Assembly (NCBI GenBank): GCA_038057515.1
Contig: JBBUDB010000018.1
Span: 1 to 13,457 of the forward strand
Source: DATJQA01 sp038057515
GTDB lineage: Bacteria; Patescibacteriota; Minisyncoccia; UBA6257; 2-01-FULL-56-20
Direction: 5' to 3'
Length of the DNA: 13,457 bases
Shown here: piece by piece, positions 1-7,300 of the stretch
Position numbering within the stretch: position 1 is the first letter of the stretch
Layout of the letters: each line of letters begins with the position of its first letter
Program-made: the position numbers and the translations under genes
The notes under the pieces: generated by a model
Seen by the model: the letters and a program-made list of their open reading frames with translations, nothing else
What the model was told of the DNA's origin: nothing
The model's database searches: none

Positions 1-746
1 GCCACGCCAAAACTACTACGCTCTACGCGATCCTCCATATTTTGAACATGCCGGAAGTTCACATCATCACCATTGAAGACCCGATTGAATATGAAATCCC
101 GAGAGTCAATCAGACGCAGGTCAATGTTAAAGCTGGCATTACCTTTGCTAACGGTTTGCGAAGTTTATTGCGTCAGAATCCGGACATCATAATGATCGGA
201 GAAATCCGCGACAACGAAACCGTGGATATCGCGGTGCATTCGGCCCTAACGGGACACCTGGTGCTTTCGTCGCTCCACACCAACGACGCGTCCGGTGCCC
301 TGCCGCGACTTCTGGATATGGGAGCCGTGCCGTTCCTGCTCGCTTCCACGATTAATTTGGTGATTGCCCAGCGATTGGTGAGAAAAATTTGCACTTCTTG
401 CATTGAGTCCTATACGACCACGCCGGAAATTAAAAAATTGATTATGGCCCAACTGGATTTGATTCCCGACGCTACCATTAAAACCAAGGATATTCCGACA
501 CGGCTTTACCGGGGCAAGGGATGTAAGGTGTGCGGCGATTCCGGACTTCACGGCCAGATTGGAATTTTTGAAACTTTTCGGGTCAGCGACGCCGTGAAAG
601 GACTTTTGCTTAAATCCGTTCCTGTCGGAGAAATCAAAAAACAGGCGATTAAAGAGGGGATGGAGACGATGTTTGAAGACGGCCTGAGAAAAATCGAAAA
701 AGGGATAACCACCATAGAAGAGGTGTTGAGAGTTGTTCGCGAATAA
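1..746 (+). CDS. pilB: Type IV pilus assembly ATPase PilB (GspE family), 3' part only
   Basis: The gene enters from the left edge in the frame whose first full codon is at base 3, and stops at TAA 744-746. PilB is the cytoplasmic hexameric ATPase that powers pilus extension. Visible in order: the end of the Walker A loop (KTTTLY), the Asp box (IEDPIEY), the Walker B region with GEIRD, the His box (TGHLVLSSLHTNDA), then two CxxC pairs (CTSC and CKVC) forming the tetracysteine zinc site typical of PilB/GspE and absent from PilT. The N-terminal domains lie outside the window. The residues just before the Walker lysine read H-A instead of the usual G-containing pair, which is odd but sits at the very edge. 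pilC follows after 24 bp with no Shine-Dalgarno sequence, suggesting one operon. Family assignment is secure. Confidence 0.95.
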   Translation, partial: HAKTTTLYAILHILNMPEVHIITIEDPIEYEIPRVNQTQVNVKAGITFANGLRSLLRQNPDIIMIGEIRDNETVDIAVHSALTGHLVLSSLHTNDASGALPRLLDMGAVPFLLASTINLVIAQRLVRKICTSCIESYTTTPEIKKLIMAQLDLIPDATIKTKDIPTRLYRGKGCKVCGDSGLHGQIGIFETFRVSDAVKGLLLKSVPVGEIKKQAIKEGMETMFEDGLRKIEKGITTIEEVLRVVRE

Positions 747-770
747 CTCTTTAGTCATTAGTTATAAGTC

Positions 771-1988
771 ATGAGCACATTTATCTACGAAGCTTCAGAC
801 AAAGATGGAAACATAGAAAAAGGAAAACTCGCCGCCGGAAATAGGAGAGAGGTCGTTGAGTATCTGGGAAGAAAAAATCTTATTCCGATTGCGATTGAGA
901 AAGAAGGCGAAACCACGACTATCAAAGGATTATCTTTCGTCCTGTTTGAGACGGTGAAGCCCATTGACCGGATTCTTTTGGTGCGCAATCTTTCGGCGAC
1001 CATAAAAGCCGGACTCAACATCATTGAATCGCTGGACATCTTAATCGCCGATTTCACGAAGAACGTGATGCGGAACATCCTTACTCAGGCGAAATTCAAT
1101 CTTCAAAGGGGCCAACCACTTTCTTCAACCTTCGCCTATTATAAAAAATATTTTCCGCCGATTTTCGTCGGAATGGTTAAGGCCGGAGAGGCATCCGGTC
1201 GTCTTGATAGCACGCTGGAAGAACTGGGCGGGTATCTTATCAAAGAATACAATTTAGTAAGGAAAGTAAGGTCGGCGTTGGCTTATCCGGCAATACTTTT
1301 GGTGGCCAGCGCCGGCGTCATCACGCTTCTTCTGACATTCGTTCTTCCGCGATTGGCAAAATCTTTTGAGATGAGCAAGGTGGAGCTTCCTTTTATAACG
1401 AAAGCGCTTATCGAGGCAAGTGATGTTTTGATGTACAGTCCGGTTTTGGATTTGCTTGCGGTGGCCGCCCTGTTCTGTTTTTTCATTTATTTTCGCAGGA
1501 CTCCAACGGGCAGAAAAATTTTCTTGAAATTTTTTATGAAGATTCCGATGGCGCGCGATTTAGTGAAAAAAGTGGCTTTAGTGAGATTTGCAAGGACCTT
1601 GAGCAGCTTGCTTTCGAGCGGCATCGGCGTCATTGAGGCGCTCAACATCTCGGCGGAAGCCGTCAGCAACGAAACCTATAAGGCCGTCATTTTGGGTTCG
1701 GTTTCTCAAGTAAAAAGCGGAGTTCCTTTGTCTAAAATTTTCGGAAATTATCCCAAACTTTTTCCTCATTTGTTGATAAATATGATGGCGGTAGGGGAAA
1801 GAACGGGCACCCTGGAACACATCCTTAAAACATTTTCCAACTTTTACGACGAAGAAGTGGATAACGCCTTAAAAGATTTAACCACCGTTCTTGAGCCGAT
1901 TCTTCTTCTGTTCATGGGCTTGGTAGTCGGTCTCATCGCGCTTTCAATTCTTCTGCCGATATATGAATTGGTCGGAAAATTCGCGTAA
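771..1988 (+). CDS. pilC: Type IV pilus inner-membrane platform protein PilC (GspF family)
   Basis: A 405-residue protein, the usual length for PilC/GspF. It is the inner-membrane platform that couples the PilB ATPase to pilin insertion. Two GspF repeats are visible, at about residues 65-190 and 265-395, each with the family pattern of an R-x-L or A-R-T-L-S-like start, a G-x-x-x-x-E-x-L helix and a V-x-x-G-E-x-[ST]-G motif (VKAGEASG near 136-143 and VGERTG near 341-346). Hydrophobic membrane segments lie at about 170-192, 222-241 and 375-398. The N-terminal 60 residues resemble the small cytoplasmic domain found before the first repeat. The ATG at 771 is the first in the frame and sits 24 bp after pilB, with no ribosome binding site visible. 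Confidence 0.95.
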   Translation: MSTFIYEASDKDGNIEKGKLAAGNRREVVEYLGRKNLIPIAIEKEGETTTIKGLSFVLFETVKPIDRILLVRNLSATIKAGLNIIESLDILIADFTKNVMRNILTQAKFNLQRGQPLSSTFAYYKKYFPPIFVGMVKAGEASGRLDSTLEELGGYLIKEYNLVRKVRSALAYPAILLVASAGVITLLLTFVLPRLAKSFEMSKVELPFITKALIEASDVLMYSPVLDLLAVAALFCFFIYFRRTPTGRKIFLKFFMKIPMARDLVKKVALVRFARTLSSLLSSGIGVIEALNISAEAVSNETYKAVILGSVSQVKSGVPLSKIFGNYPKLFPHLLINMMAVGERTGTLEHILKTFSNFYDEEVDNALKDLTTVLEPILLLFMGLVVGLIALSILLPIYELVGKFA

Positions 1989-2027
1989 CGGAAGGACCTT
2001 ACCCCGCTAGAAATCCGCCCGCAGCCC

Positions 2028-2576
2028 ATGTCTATATCTCATAATAAGAACAAAGATACCGGCATATCGGTTTCGCTAAAGGCCGGCGAAAAAGAATTTT
2101 CGCGCAAAATTCTTTTTCGTCAAAGGTCTCTGATGGGGCTTACCTTGCTTGAGGTTCTAATCGTCGTCGCTATTTTGAGCGTTTTGGCGTTTACCGGCTT
2201 CGGGCTTTACCGGAATTTCGCGAAGAGTTCCGAATTGGATTTATTGGCGAAGGGAATCGTTTTTGACTTAAAGAGCGCTCAAGCGAAATCAATGGCCGGA
2301 GAGGACGGATTAAAATGGGGGATTCATTTCGTTAACGGTTCCAGCGACTACTACGAGCTCTTTTCCACTCCCGCGGATTATACCAGCGCCTCCACGACGA
2401 TAGGCCTCGTCGTTTATTTGCCGGGCGCCGCTTATTTCGTTGAGCCGACGACTTCTTCAACGATTATTTTCGGCAAAATTCGGGGCACGGTTGCGACAGC
2501 TACGACCGTAAGCGTCTCTTCGTCCGAAGGCGATATAAAAACCGTAACCGTGACGCCCGTGGGAAACGTCTACTAA
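2028..2576 (+). CDS. Prepilin-like protein, GspH/FimT-type pseudopilin
   Basis: A 182-residue protein with a class III (prepilin) signal: G37 followed by LTLLEVLIVVAIL, with the conserved glutamate at +5 (E42) and a hydrophobic helix to about residue 60. The prepilin peptidase would cut after G37, and the mature helix packs into the pilus or a minor-pilin tip. The C-terminal part is beta-rich and ends in VTPVGNVY, which resembles the last strand of GspH/FimT pseudopilins. The leader is unusually long (37 residues) and is partly encoded by a perfect 14-bp inverted repeat at 2087-2119. A start at ATG 2133 is preceded by AAAGG but would leave a leader of only two residues, so 2028 is kept tentatively. 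It follows pilC after 39 bp. Confidence 0.85.
   Translation: MSISHNKNKDTGISVSLKAGEKEFSRKILFRQRSLMGLTLLEVLIVVAILSVLAFTGFGLYRNFAKSSELDLLAKGIVFDLKSAQAKSMAGEDGLKWGIHFVNGSSDYYELFSTPADYTSASTTIGLVVYLPGAAYFVEPTTSSTIIFGKIRGTVATATTVSVSSSEGDIKTVTVTPVGNVY
2087..2119 (+). repeat. Perfect 14-bp inverted repeat inside the prepilin leader
   Basis: Bases 2087-2100 (CGAAAAAGAATTTT) and 2106-2119 are exact reverse complements separated by a 5-base GC-rich loop. The repeat lies within the coding sequence for the leader of the first pseudopilin. It could be a transcript hairpin that modulates translation or an inserted palindrome. No long U tract follows, so it is not a standard terminator. Confidence 0.8.
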
Positions 2577-2662
2577 TAGACCTACTGCTTAATCACCTTA
2601 ATCTACCGCAATTCCAAAATCATGGCTCAGCTTGTCAAAAAGATCACAAGATACCCCGCATA

Positions 2663-3331
2663 ATGTCAAAATCCAAAATTAGCGAGACCTGCCCGCAACG
2701 CCTCGCAAACTCTGCTTGCGATGGCAGGCGGGGCGGTCAGTTGTTGGTTGAACTTTTAATTGTCATTGCGGCGGTGGCGGTAATCGCCGGCATCAGCGCC
2801 CAGATATTTATTGTCAGCATGAGGAGCAACAAAGCCGCCGGCGAGAGAAACATGGCGCTGGGGTTGATTGAAGAAACTTTTGAAGCTGTCAGAAATACGG
2901 CCGCGGAAAGGTGGCAAGACGTTTACAACCAAACCAAGGGTTCGGCTCAATATTATCCCCAACAAGCCAGCGGCAAATGGACAATCGCCTCGAGTAGCGA
3001 GAACGTTATTGTCAGCGGCATAACTTTTACGCGTTATTTTACGATTGACAACGTCAGCCGCGATCCATCCTCTCGCGACATTGAAACAACCTACAACGCT
3101 TCCAATGACGACCCCTCAACGCAAAAAATCACAATGACGGTCAGCTGGCCGGACGCCGAACCGATTGTTTCGAGAGAATACATAATGAGATGGAGAAATA
3201 AAGCGTGCGTTCAGACCAACTGGAGCGGCGGTCAGAGCGGCTCCACTTCTACTTGCCCGGCCAATATTTACGGTAGCGCCAGCAATATAGATTTCAGCAC
3301 CGCTGGCAGTCTCAAATTAACACCCCAATAG
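2663..3331 (+). CDS. Prepilin-like protein, PilV/GspI-like minor pilin
   Basis: A 222-residue protein with a class III signal: G25 followed by QLLVELLIVIAAVAVIAG, glutamate at +5 (E30), and a hydrophobic helix to about residue 50. The rest is a beta-rich, serine- and threonine-rich globular part with a WP/WRN-containing segment, as in minor pilins. It lies 86 bp downstream of the other pseudopilin and likely belongs to the same cluster. The leader (residues 8-25) is encoded by a GC-rich imperfect palindrome (2686-2738), so the repeat appears to have supplied the signal peptide's basic region. The assignment as a prepilin is firm; PilV/GspI subtype is inferred from position and length only. 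Confidence 0.82.
   Translation: MSKSKISETCPQRLANSACDGRRGGQLLVELLIVIAAVAVIAGISAQIFIVSMRSNKAAGERNMALGLIEETFEAVRNTAAERWQDVYNQTKGSAQYYPQQASGKWTIASSSENVIVSGITFTRYFTIDNVSRDPSSRDIETTYNASNDDPSTQKITMTVSWPDAEPIVSREYIMRWRNKACVQTNWSGGQSGSTSTCPANIYGSASNIDFSTAGSLKLTPQ
2686..2738. repeat. GC-rich imperfect palindrome within a prepilin leader
   Basis: Outer arms GACC..CCCGC (2686-2696) and GCGGGGCGGTC (2728-2738) pair with two mismatches. An inner perfect 6-bp stem, TCGCAA (2703-2708) with TTGCGA (2716-2721), closes a 7-base loop. The style resembles the palindromes at 3505-3523 and 10692-10745, suggesting a dispersed palindromic repeat family. Confidence 0.6.
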
Positions 3332-3465
3332 GATCGGCGCGCCTCCGTCATTTCCCGTCGCCGTTGTCCTAACCCCCAGGTTCCCCCAAGAGGCGGGCAG
3401 GCGAGCGGAATCACAAAGACACCGCTCTGGTCATCGAGGTTAAATAGATGTACCATTGAAGAACC

Positions 3466-4504
3466 ATGAAAAATTCTAACAATCTGGAAGAGCTAGCGAT
3501 CGAAGCCCGCCGCCTAGGCGGGCGTCTTTGAGGTAGAGGCGAAGGAAATTCGCCTAAAGGAGATTGAGGCCGCCATGAGCGACCCTGATTTTTGGGGGAA
3601 CCGCGCCGTGGCCGACAAACAAATCAAAGAGTTCGGTGAGATACGCGAGATTATTGATCGTTATCACGCCATCGAAAAAAACCTCGCCGCGCTTCAGGGC
3701 GCCTTCGACGAAAATGTATTTTTCGAGACGCGGCGCCTCTTCCGCGATCTCGAGCTCGAAGAGCTTTTTGGGGGCACCTACGATAAGCAGGCGGCGGTGC
3801 TTTCGGTCTATCCCGGCGCGGGCGGCGAGGACGCCGAGGATTGGGCGCGGATGCTCTTCGAGATGTTCCGCAAGTACGCCGAACGCCGCGGCTGGAAGAC
3901 GAGCGTACTCGACGACAGTCCAAATCGCCGCACCATGGAAATCAAGGGCCTCCACGCCTACGGTTACTTGAAGCGCGAGGCCGGCGTCCACCGTCTCGTG
4001 CGCATGTCGCCGTTTTCGGCCCAACAACTCCGGCATACCTCGTTTGCGCTTGTCGAGGTGGTGCCCGATCTGCCCGAGTACGACGAGGCGAAATTTCAGA
4101 TTCCGGAAAAAGATCTAAAAGTCGAATTCTTCCGCTCGGGCGGTCCCGGCGGGCAGAACGTGAACAAAGTGGAGACAGCCGTGCGCGTCGTTCATCTGCC
4201 GACCGGTCAGACCGCCGCCTCGCAGGTCGAGCGCTCGCAGGCCCAGAACCGCGAGCGAGCCATGAAGCTTTTGAAAGCCAAGCTCTTCCAGCTCATGGAG
4301 AAAAATCAGGTGGCCGAGCTTGCCGCCCTTCGTACCAAAGTGAAACCGGAATGGGGAAGCCAGATTCGTTCGTACGTGCTGAACCCCTACCAACTCGTCA
4401 AAGATCATCGTACCGAAGTCGAATCGACCCAAGTAGAGAGCGTGCTCGCGGGCGACCTCGACAAGTTCATCGAGGCAGAGGTAGAATTACCGAAAGGGAA
4501 CTAG
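3466..4504 (+). CDS. prfB: Peptide chain release factor 2 (RF2), made by programmed +1 frameshift
   Basis: RF2 releases peptides at UAA and UGA codons. The gene is in two frames. ATG 3466 opens a 21-codon frame ending CTT TGA (3526-3531). Skipping one base there enters the frame that runs from GAG 3530 to TAG 4502-4504, giving 345 residues (E. coli RF2 has 365). The second frame carries the RF2 SPF recognition tripeptide (residues 181-183) and the catalytic GGQ (228-230, within GGPGGQNVNKVE). Joining the frames yields a helical N-terminus running into MSDPDFW, as expected for RF2. The slippery CTT-TGA is preceded by GGCGGG with a 3-base gap, the same spacing as the E. coli stimulatory sequence. 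Autoregulation by RF2 level is the known logic. The downstream-only frame from ATG 3575 would lack the first helix. Confidence 0.95.
3505..3531 (+). promoter_or_regulatory. RF2 programmed +1 frameshift site with overlapping stem-loop
   Basis: CTT TGA at 3526-3531 is the canonical RF2 slip site: a peptidyl-tRNA on CUU slips to UUU when UGA is decoded slowly. GGCGGG (3517-3522) lies exactly 3 bases upstream of CTT, at the position of the E. coli internal Shine-Dalgarno. The same bases form the 3' arm of a perfect 7-bp stem, GCCCGCC (3505-3511) with GGCGGGC (3517-3523), and a 5-base loop. The stem could compete with anti-SD pairing; that effect is inferred. Confidence 0.88.
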
Positions 4505-4526
4505 AAGGTTCTAGGCCCTTTTGTCT
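4501..4526 (+). terminator. Weak hairpin plus T-rich tail after prfB
   Basis: CTAGA (4501-4505) and TCTAG (4510-4514) form a short stem around AGGT, overlapping the prfB stop codon. A T-rich stretch (TTTTGTCTTT) follows a few bases later. The stem is weak, so it may only attenuate transcription into ftsE. Confidence 0.3.
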
Positions 4527-4560
4527 TTGTTATGAATATTGCCACGTTAATTATCGTTCC

Positions 4561-5244
4561 ATGATAGCTTTTCAAGGAGTTTATAAAATTTACAACAGCC
4601 ACTCCACGGCGCTTGAGGATGTGAATTTCCGGGTGAATCCCGGAGAGTTCGTTTCGCTCGTGGGTCGTTCGGGAGCGGGGAAGTCCACGGTCATCAAGCT
4701 TTTGATCGGTGAGGAAAAGCCGAACCGCGGCCGGATCTTCTTCGGCCAATATGAGATCAATAAGCTGAATGACAAAGATCTGCCTCCATTCCGCCGCCAT
4801 ATCGGCATCGTTTTTCAGGACTTTCGGTTGCTCGCCGCCAAAAACGCGTATGAAAACGTGGCTTTCGCCCTCGAGGTCGCCGGTCGGCCCCAGCGCGAAA
4901 TCGCCGATCTCGTGCCCCAGGTGCTCGACATGGTGGGTCTGGGCGACAAGACCAAGAACTTCCCCCACGAGCTCTCGGGCGGTGAAAAACAGCGCGTGGC
5001 CATCGCCCGCGCCATGGTGCACCGCCCGGAGGTGATCATCGCCGACGAGCCGACGGGCAACCTCGATCCTTTCCACGCGGCCGAGATCATCGATCTCTTG
5101 AAAAAGATCAATCAGCTGGGCACGACCGTTATCCTCGCCACCCACGACCGGGACATCGTGAACGCCGTCGAAAAGCGGGTCATTACCCTGGATCGGGGCC
5201 GGGTCATCCGCGACGAGGAGGGCGGCCGGTACATACTGGTTTAG
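4561..5244 (+). CDS. ftsE: Cell division ABC transporter ATP-binding protein FtsE
   Basis: A 227-residue ABC ATPase (E. coli FtsE has 222) that pairs with FtsX at the divisome to control peptidoglycan hydrolases. Visible: Walker A GRSGAGKST (35-43), Q-loop in FQDFRLL (85-91), signature LSGGEKQR (138-145), Walker B VIIADEP (158-164), D-loop NLD, and H-loop ATHD (193-196). The DFRLL stretch is characteristic of FtsE. The frame remains open far upstream, but that part overlaps prfB in another frame. The start at 4561 gives MIAFQGVYKIY, matching the family N-terminus. No Shine-Dalgarno is present. A 10-codon ORF from ATG 4532 ends with a TGA that overlaps this start (ATGA), which might couple translation. 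It lies between prfB (56 bp upstream) and ftsX. Confidence 0.95.
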   Translation: MIAFQGVYKIYNSHSTALEDVNFRVNPGEFVSLVGRSGAGKSTVIKLLIGEEKPNRGRIFFGQYEINKLNDKDLPPFRRHIGIVFQDFRLLAAKNAYENVAFALEVAGRPQREIADLVPQVLDMVGLGDKTKNFPHELSGGEKQRVAIARAMVHRPEVIIADEPTGNLDPFHAAEIIDLLKKINQLGTTVILATHDRDIVNAVEKRVITLDRGRVIRDEEGGRYILV

Positions 5245-5253
5245 CGCCCCATC

Positions 5254-5295
5254 TAATTAGTCAACTAGTGACTAGTCGCTAGATAACTAGTACAC
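5254..5295. repeat. TAGT/CTAG-rich low-complexity spacer between ftsE and ftsX
   Basis: The ftsE-ftsX spacer contains repeated CTAGT or TTAGTCA-like units (ACTAGTGACTAGT and similar) over about 40 bases. A shorter stretch of the same flavour (TTAGTCATTAGTTATAAGTC) fills the pilB-pilC spacer at 751-770. The function is unknown. The units contain overlapping TAG stop codons. Confidence 0.55.
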
Positions 5296-5296
5296 T
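5291..5296 (+). promoter_or_regulatory. -10 box TACACT for ftsX, leaderless geometry
   Basis: TACACT ends 7 bases before the ATG at 5304, placing the expected transcription start at or next to the start codon. No convincing -35 is visible. The same spacing recurs before five other genes in the window. Confidence 0.4.
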
Positions 5297-5303
5297 AAAG
5301 AAT

Positions 5304-6212
5304 ATGTTTACCGTCATTTCGCGTATCGTTCATTATGGCTTCACCAATTTCTGGCGGAACGGCTGGCCCTCGGCCGCGACCGTGGCTATCATGGTGGTCG
5401 CCCTCATGGGTTTCCTCGGGCTTATTTTCTTCAATGTCATCACCGGACAGGCGATCGCCTCGGTGCAGGACAAGATAGACATCAGCGTGTACTTCAAAAC
5501 GAGTACGCCGGAGGATGAGATCTTAAGCATCAAGCAGTCCGTCGAGAGTTTGTCGGAGGTGAAATCGGTCGAGTATGTTTCTGCCGACCGCGCCCTCGAA
5601 ATATTCAAGGAAAACCATAAAGACGATCCCACCATCAGCCAGGCGATCACGGAGCTTGGCAGTAATCCGCTCGTCGCGTCTTTGAACGTGAAAGCCAGAC
5701 GGCCGGACCAGTATGCCTCAATCGCGCAGTATTTGCAGGTGCCAAATCTTGCTCGCTGGGTGGACAACGTGAGCTATTCGAAAAACGAGGTGGTTATCGA
5801 CCGCCTGGTGGCGATTATCGAAAACGTGAATCGCGGCGGTCTCATCCTCACCATCGTCCTGGCGCTCATCGCCGGCCTCGTGGTTTTCAACACGATTCGT
5901 CTGGCAATCTACTCCTCGCGCGACGAGATCGGCGTGATGCGCGCCGTGGGCGCTTCAAATAGCCTGGTGCGCGGCCCATTTATGGTCGAGGGCGTCATCG
6001 CCGGCGTGCTTTCGGCGGTCGTGAGCATCATTGTTACGGCGCCGATCGCCTACGCCGTTTCGCCCTACTTCAGCGTCTTCATCCCGGGGTTGAATATCTT
6101 CCGTTACTTCTACGCGAACCTATTATCGCTTTTCGGTTATCAACTTTTATTTGGCATTGGCGTGGGCGCGCTCTCGAGTTTCGTGGCCGTTCGTCGGTAT
6201 CTCAAGAATTAG
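5304..6212 (+). CDS. ftsX: Cell division protein FtsX
   Basis: A 302-residue membrane protein, close to the usual FtsX length (about 300). Topology matches FtsX: a short cytoplasmic N-terminus with FWRNGWPS, one membrane helix (about 23-45), an extracellular domain (about 46-165) that contacts peptidoglycan hydrolases or their activators, then three membrane helices (about 168-192, 219-245 and 270-296). The C-terminal FtsX/MacB-type permease domain has the typical VFNTIRLAIYSSRDEIGVMRAVGAS stretch between helices 2 and 3 (quoted motif core: RDEIGVMRAVGAS). It follows ftsE by 59 bp and is followed 15 bp later by a membrane protein gene. It may have its own leaderless-type -10 box. Confidence 0.95.
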   Translation: MFTVISRIVHYGFTNFWRNGWPSAATVAIMVVALMGFLGLIFFNVITGQAIASVQDKIDISVYFKTSTPEDEILSIKQSVESLSEVKSVEYVSADRALEIFKENHKDDPTISQAITELGSNPLVASLNVKARRPDQYASIAQYLQVPNLARWVDNVSYSKNEVVIDRLVAIIENVNRGGLILTIVLALIAGLVVFNTIRLAIYSSRDEIGVMRAVGASNSLVRGPFMVEGVIAGVLSAVVSIIVTAPIAYAVSPYFSVFIPGLNIFRYFYANLLSLFGYQLLFGIGVGALSSFVAVRRYLKN

Positions 6213-6227
6213 AACCAATATCTGATA

Positions 6228-7274
6228 ATGCCGAAACGAATCGCGGCCCGGTTCGGGCTTTTCGCTCGTAACGCCTCCTTCGGGGGACTTTTTGAGAATT
6301 TCGTAATCTCGGCGGTTTTCACGATTATCGTCGTTCGCATCCTCCTTTATCTCACGGATTATCCAGAGCTGGGCGGAGAGCGTTATCACATTGCCCACAT
6401 GCTTTGGGGCGGCCTCTTGATGCTCGGGGCGCTCTTTCTTCTTTTCGGATTTCTGGGTAGCGCGGCTCGGCGGGTGGCGAGCGTTGTGGGCGGCATTGGC
6501 TTTGGTCTTTTCATCGATGAGCTTGGTAAGTTCATCACGCGCGATAACGATTATTTTTTTCAACCAGCGATCGCTCTCATTTACGCGGTCTTCGTCATTA
6601 TTTTCATTGTCGTCCGGGCGGGAGAACATTACCTGCGACTGGCACCGGAGGACTATGCCGCGAACGCGCTCGAAATATTTCGTGAGGCGTTCACGCGCGG
6701 TCTCACCGCCGATGAGCAGGGGCAGGCGCTTGCCTTTCTTGACCAGTCCGATCCGATGAATCCGGCGACCGTTGCCTTTCGGAAAGCGTTTTTTGGAGCG
6801 CCCCTTCGGGCAGAGACAGCATCCAGTGGTCTTGGGCTCAAGGCGCGTTTCGAAATTGCCGGCAAGCGGACGCTTCACTCTCGCCGGTTTCAGAAGCTTC
6901 TTATTATTTTTTTCGCTGTCGCTTCGATCGTAAACCTTGGCAGGGCGCTGATTCTATTCCGTTCCGCCGAATCGTTTGTCGATCTCGGTCAGATAGTAAC
7001 GGCGATCGTTTCCGGCGTTCTTGTTATTGTTGGCACTTGGCTTCTCCGGCGCGAGCGCCACATCGCCGCCTACGAAACATATAAATATGCGGTTCTCGTA
7101 TCAATATTTTTCACGCAATTCTTTCTTTTCTACAGAGAACAGCTTTCGGCCATCTTCCATCTCGCGGTGAACCTCGTCGTGTATCTCGCTCTTCGATATC
7201 TAATCGAACAAGAGATAAGTTCCGAACATGACCGCGGGGAATATTTAGACCGGAAAACAGTATCGGTCGCCTGA
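6228..7274 (+). CDS. Uncharacterised multi-pass membrane protein, last gene of the ftsEX cluster
   Basis: I do not recognise a named family. The 348-residue protein has about eight hydrophobic segments: near 22-42, 57-78, 83-98, 112-130, 222-243, 254-273, 285-303 and 309-325. A soluble stretch of roughly 90 residues (131-221) separates the two membrane halves. Notable polar or charged residues within or next to the membrane part are HMLWGG (57-62) and FIDELGKFITRDNDYFF (95-111), which look conserved-motif-like, with paired acidic and asparagine residues. It starts 15 bp after ftsX with no Shine-Dalgarno, so it is probably co-transcribed and may act at the envelope. The stop codon TGA forms the loop of an 11-bp inverted repeat. 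Function is unknown. Confidence 0.8.
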   Translation: MPKRIAARFGLFARNASFGGLFENFVISAVFTIIVVRILLYLTDYPELGGERYHIAHMLWGGLLMLGALFLLFGFLGSAARRVASVVGGIGFGLFIDELGKFITRDNDYFFQPAIALIYAVFVIIFIVVRAGEHYLRLAPEDYAANALEIFREAFTRGLTADEQGQALAFLDQSDPMNPATVAFRKAFFGAPLRAETASSGLGLKARFEIAGKRTLHSRRFQKLLIIFFAVASIVNLGRALILFRSAESFVDLGQIVTAIVSGVLVIVGTWLLRRERHIAAYETYKYAVLVSIFFTQFFLFYREQLSAIFHLAVNLVVYLALRYLIEQEISSEHDRGEYLDRKTVSVA

Positions 7275-7285
7275 GGCGACCGATA
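7261..7285. terminator. Perfect 11-bp stem-loop between convergent genes, loop is the TGA stop
   Basis: TATCGGTCGCC (7261-7271) and GGCGACCGATA (7275-7285) are exact reverse complements. The 3-base loop TGA is the stop codon of the upstream membrane protein. It lies between that gene and the convergent helicase gene (ends at 7301), so it probably serves both strands. The plus strand lacks a U tract; the minus strand has ACTGTTTT just after the stem. Confidence 0.65.
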
Positions 7286-7300
7286 AATGCGCGTCGTGTT

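Noticed and set aside
3268..3456. 62-codon minus-strand ORF between the second prepilin and prfB
   Set aside because: It spans a palindrome-rich junction and the end of the prepilin gene, and shows no protein features.
3841..4560. Long upstream extension of the ftsE frame
   Set aside because: It overlaps prfB in another frame, is arginine- and serine-rich with no family features, and the ABC domain begins exactly at ATG 4561.
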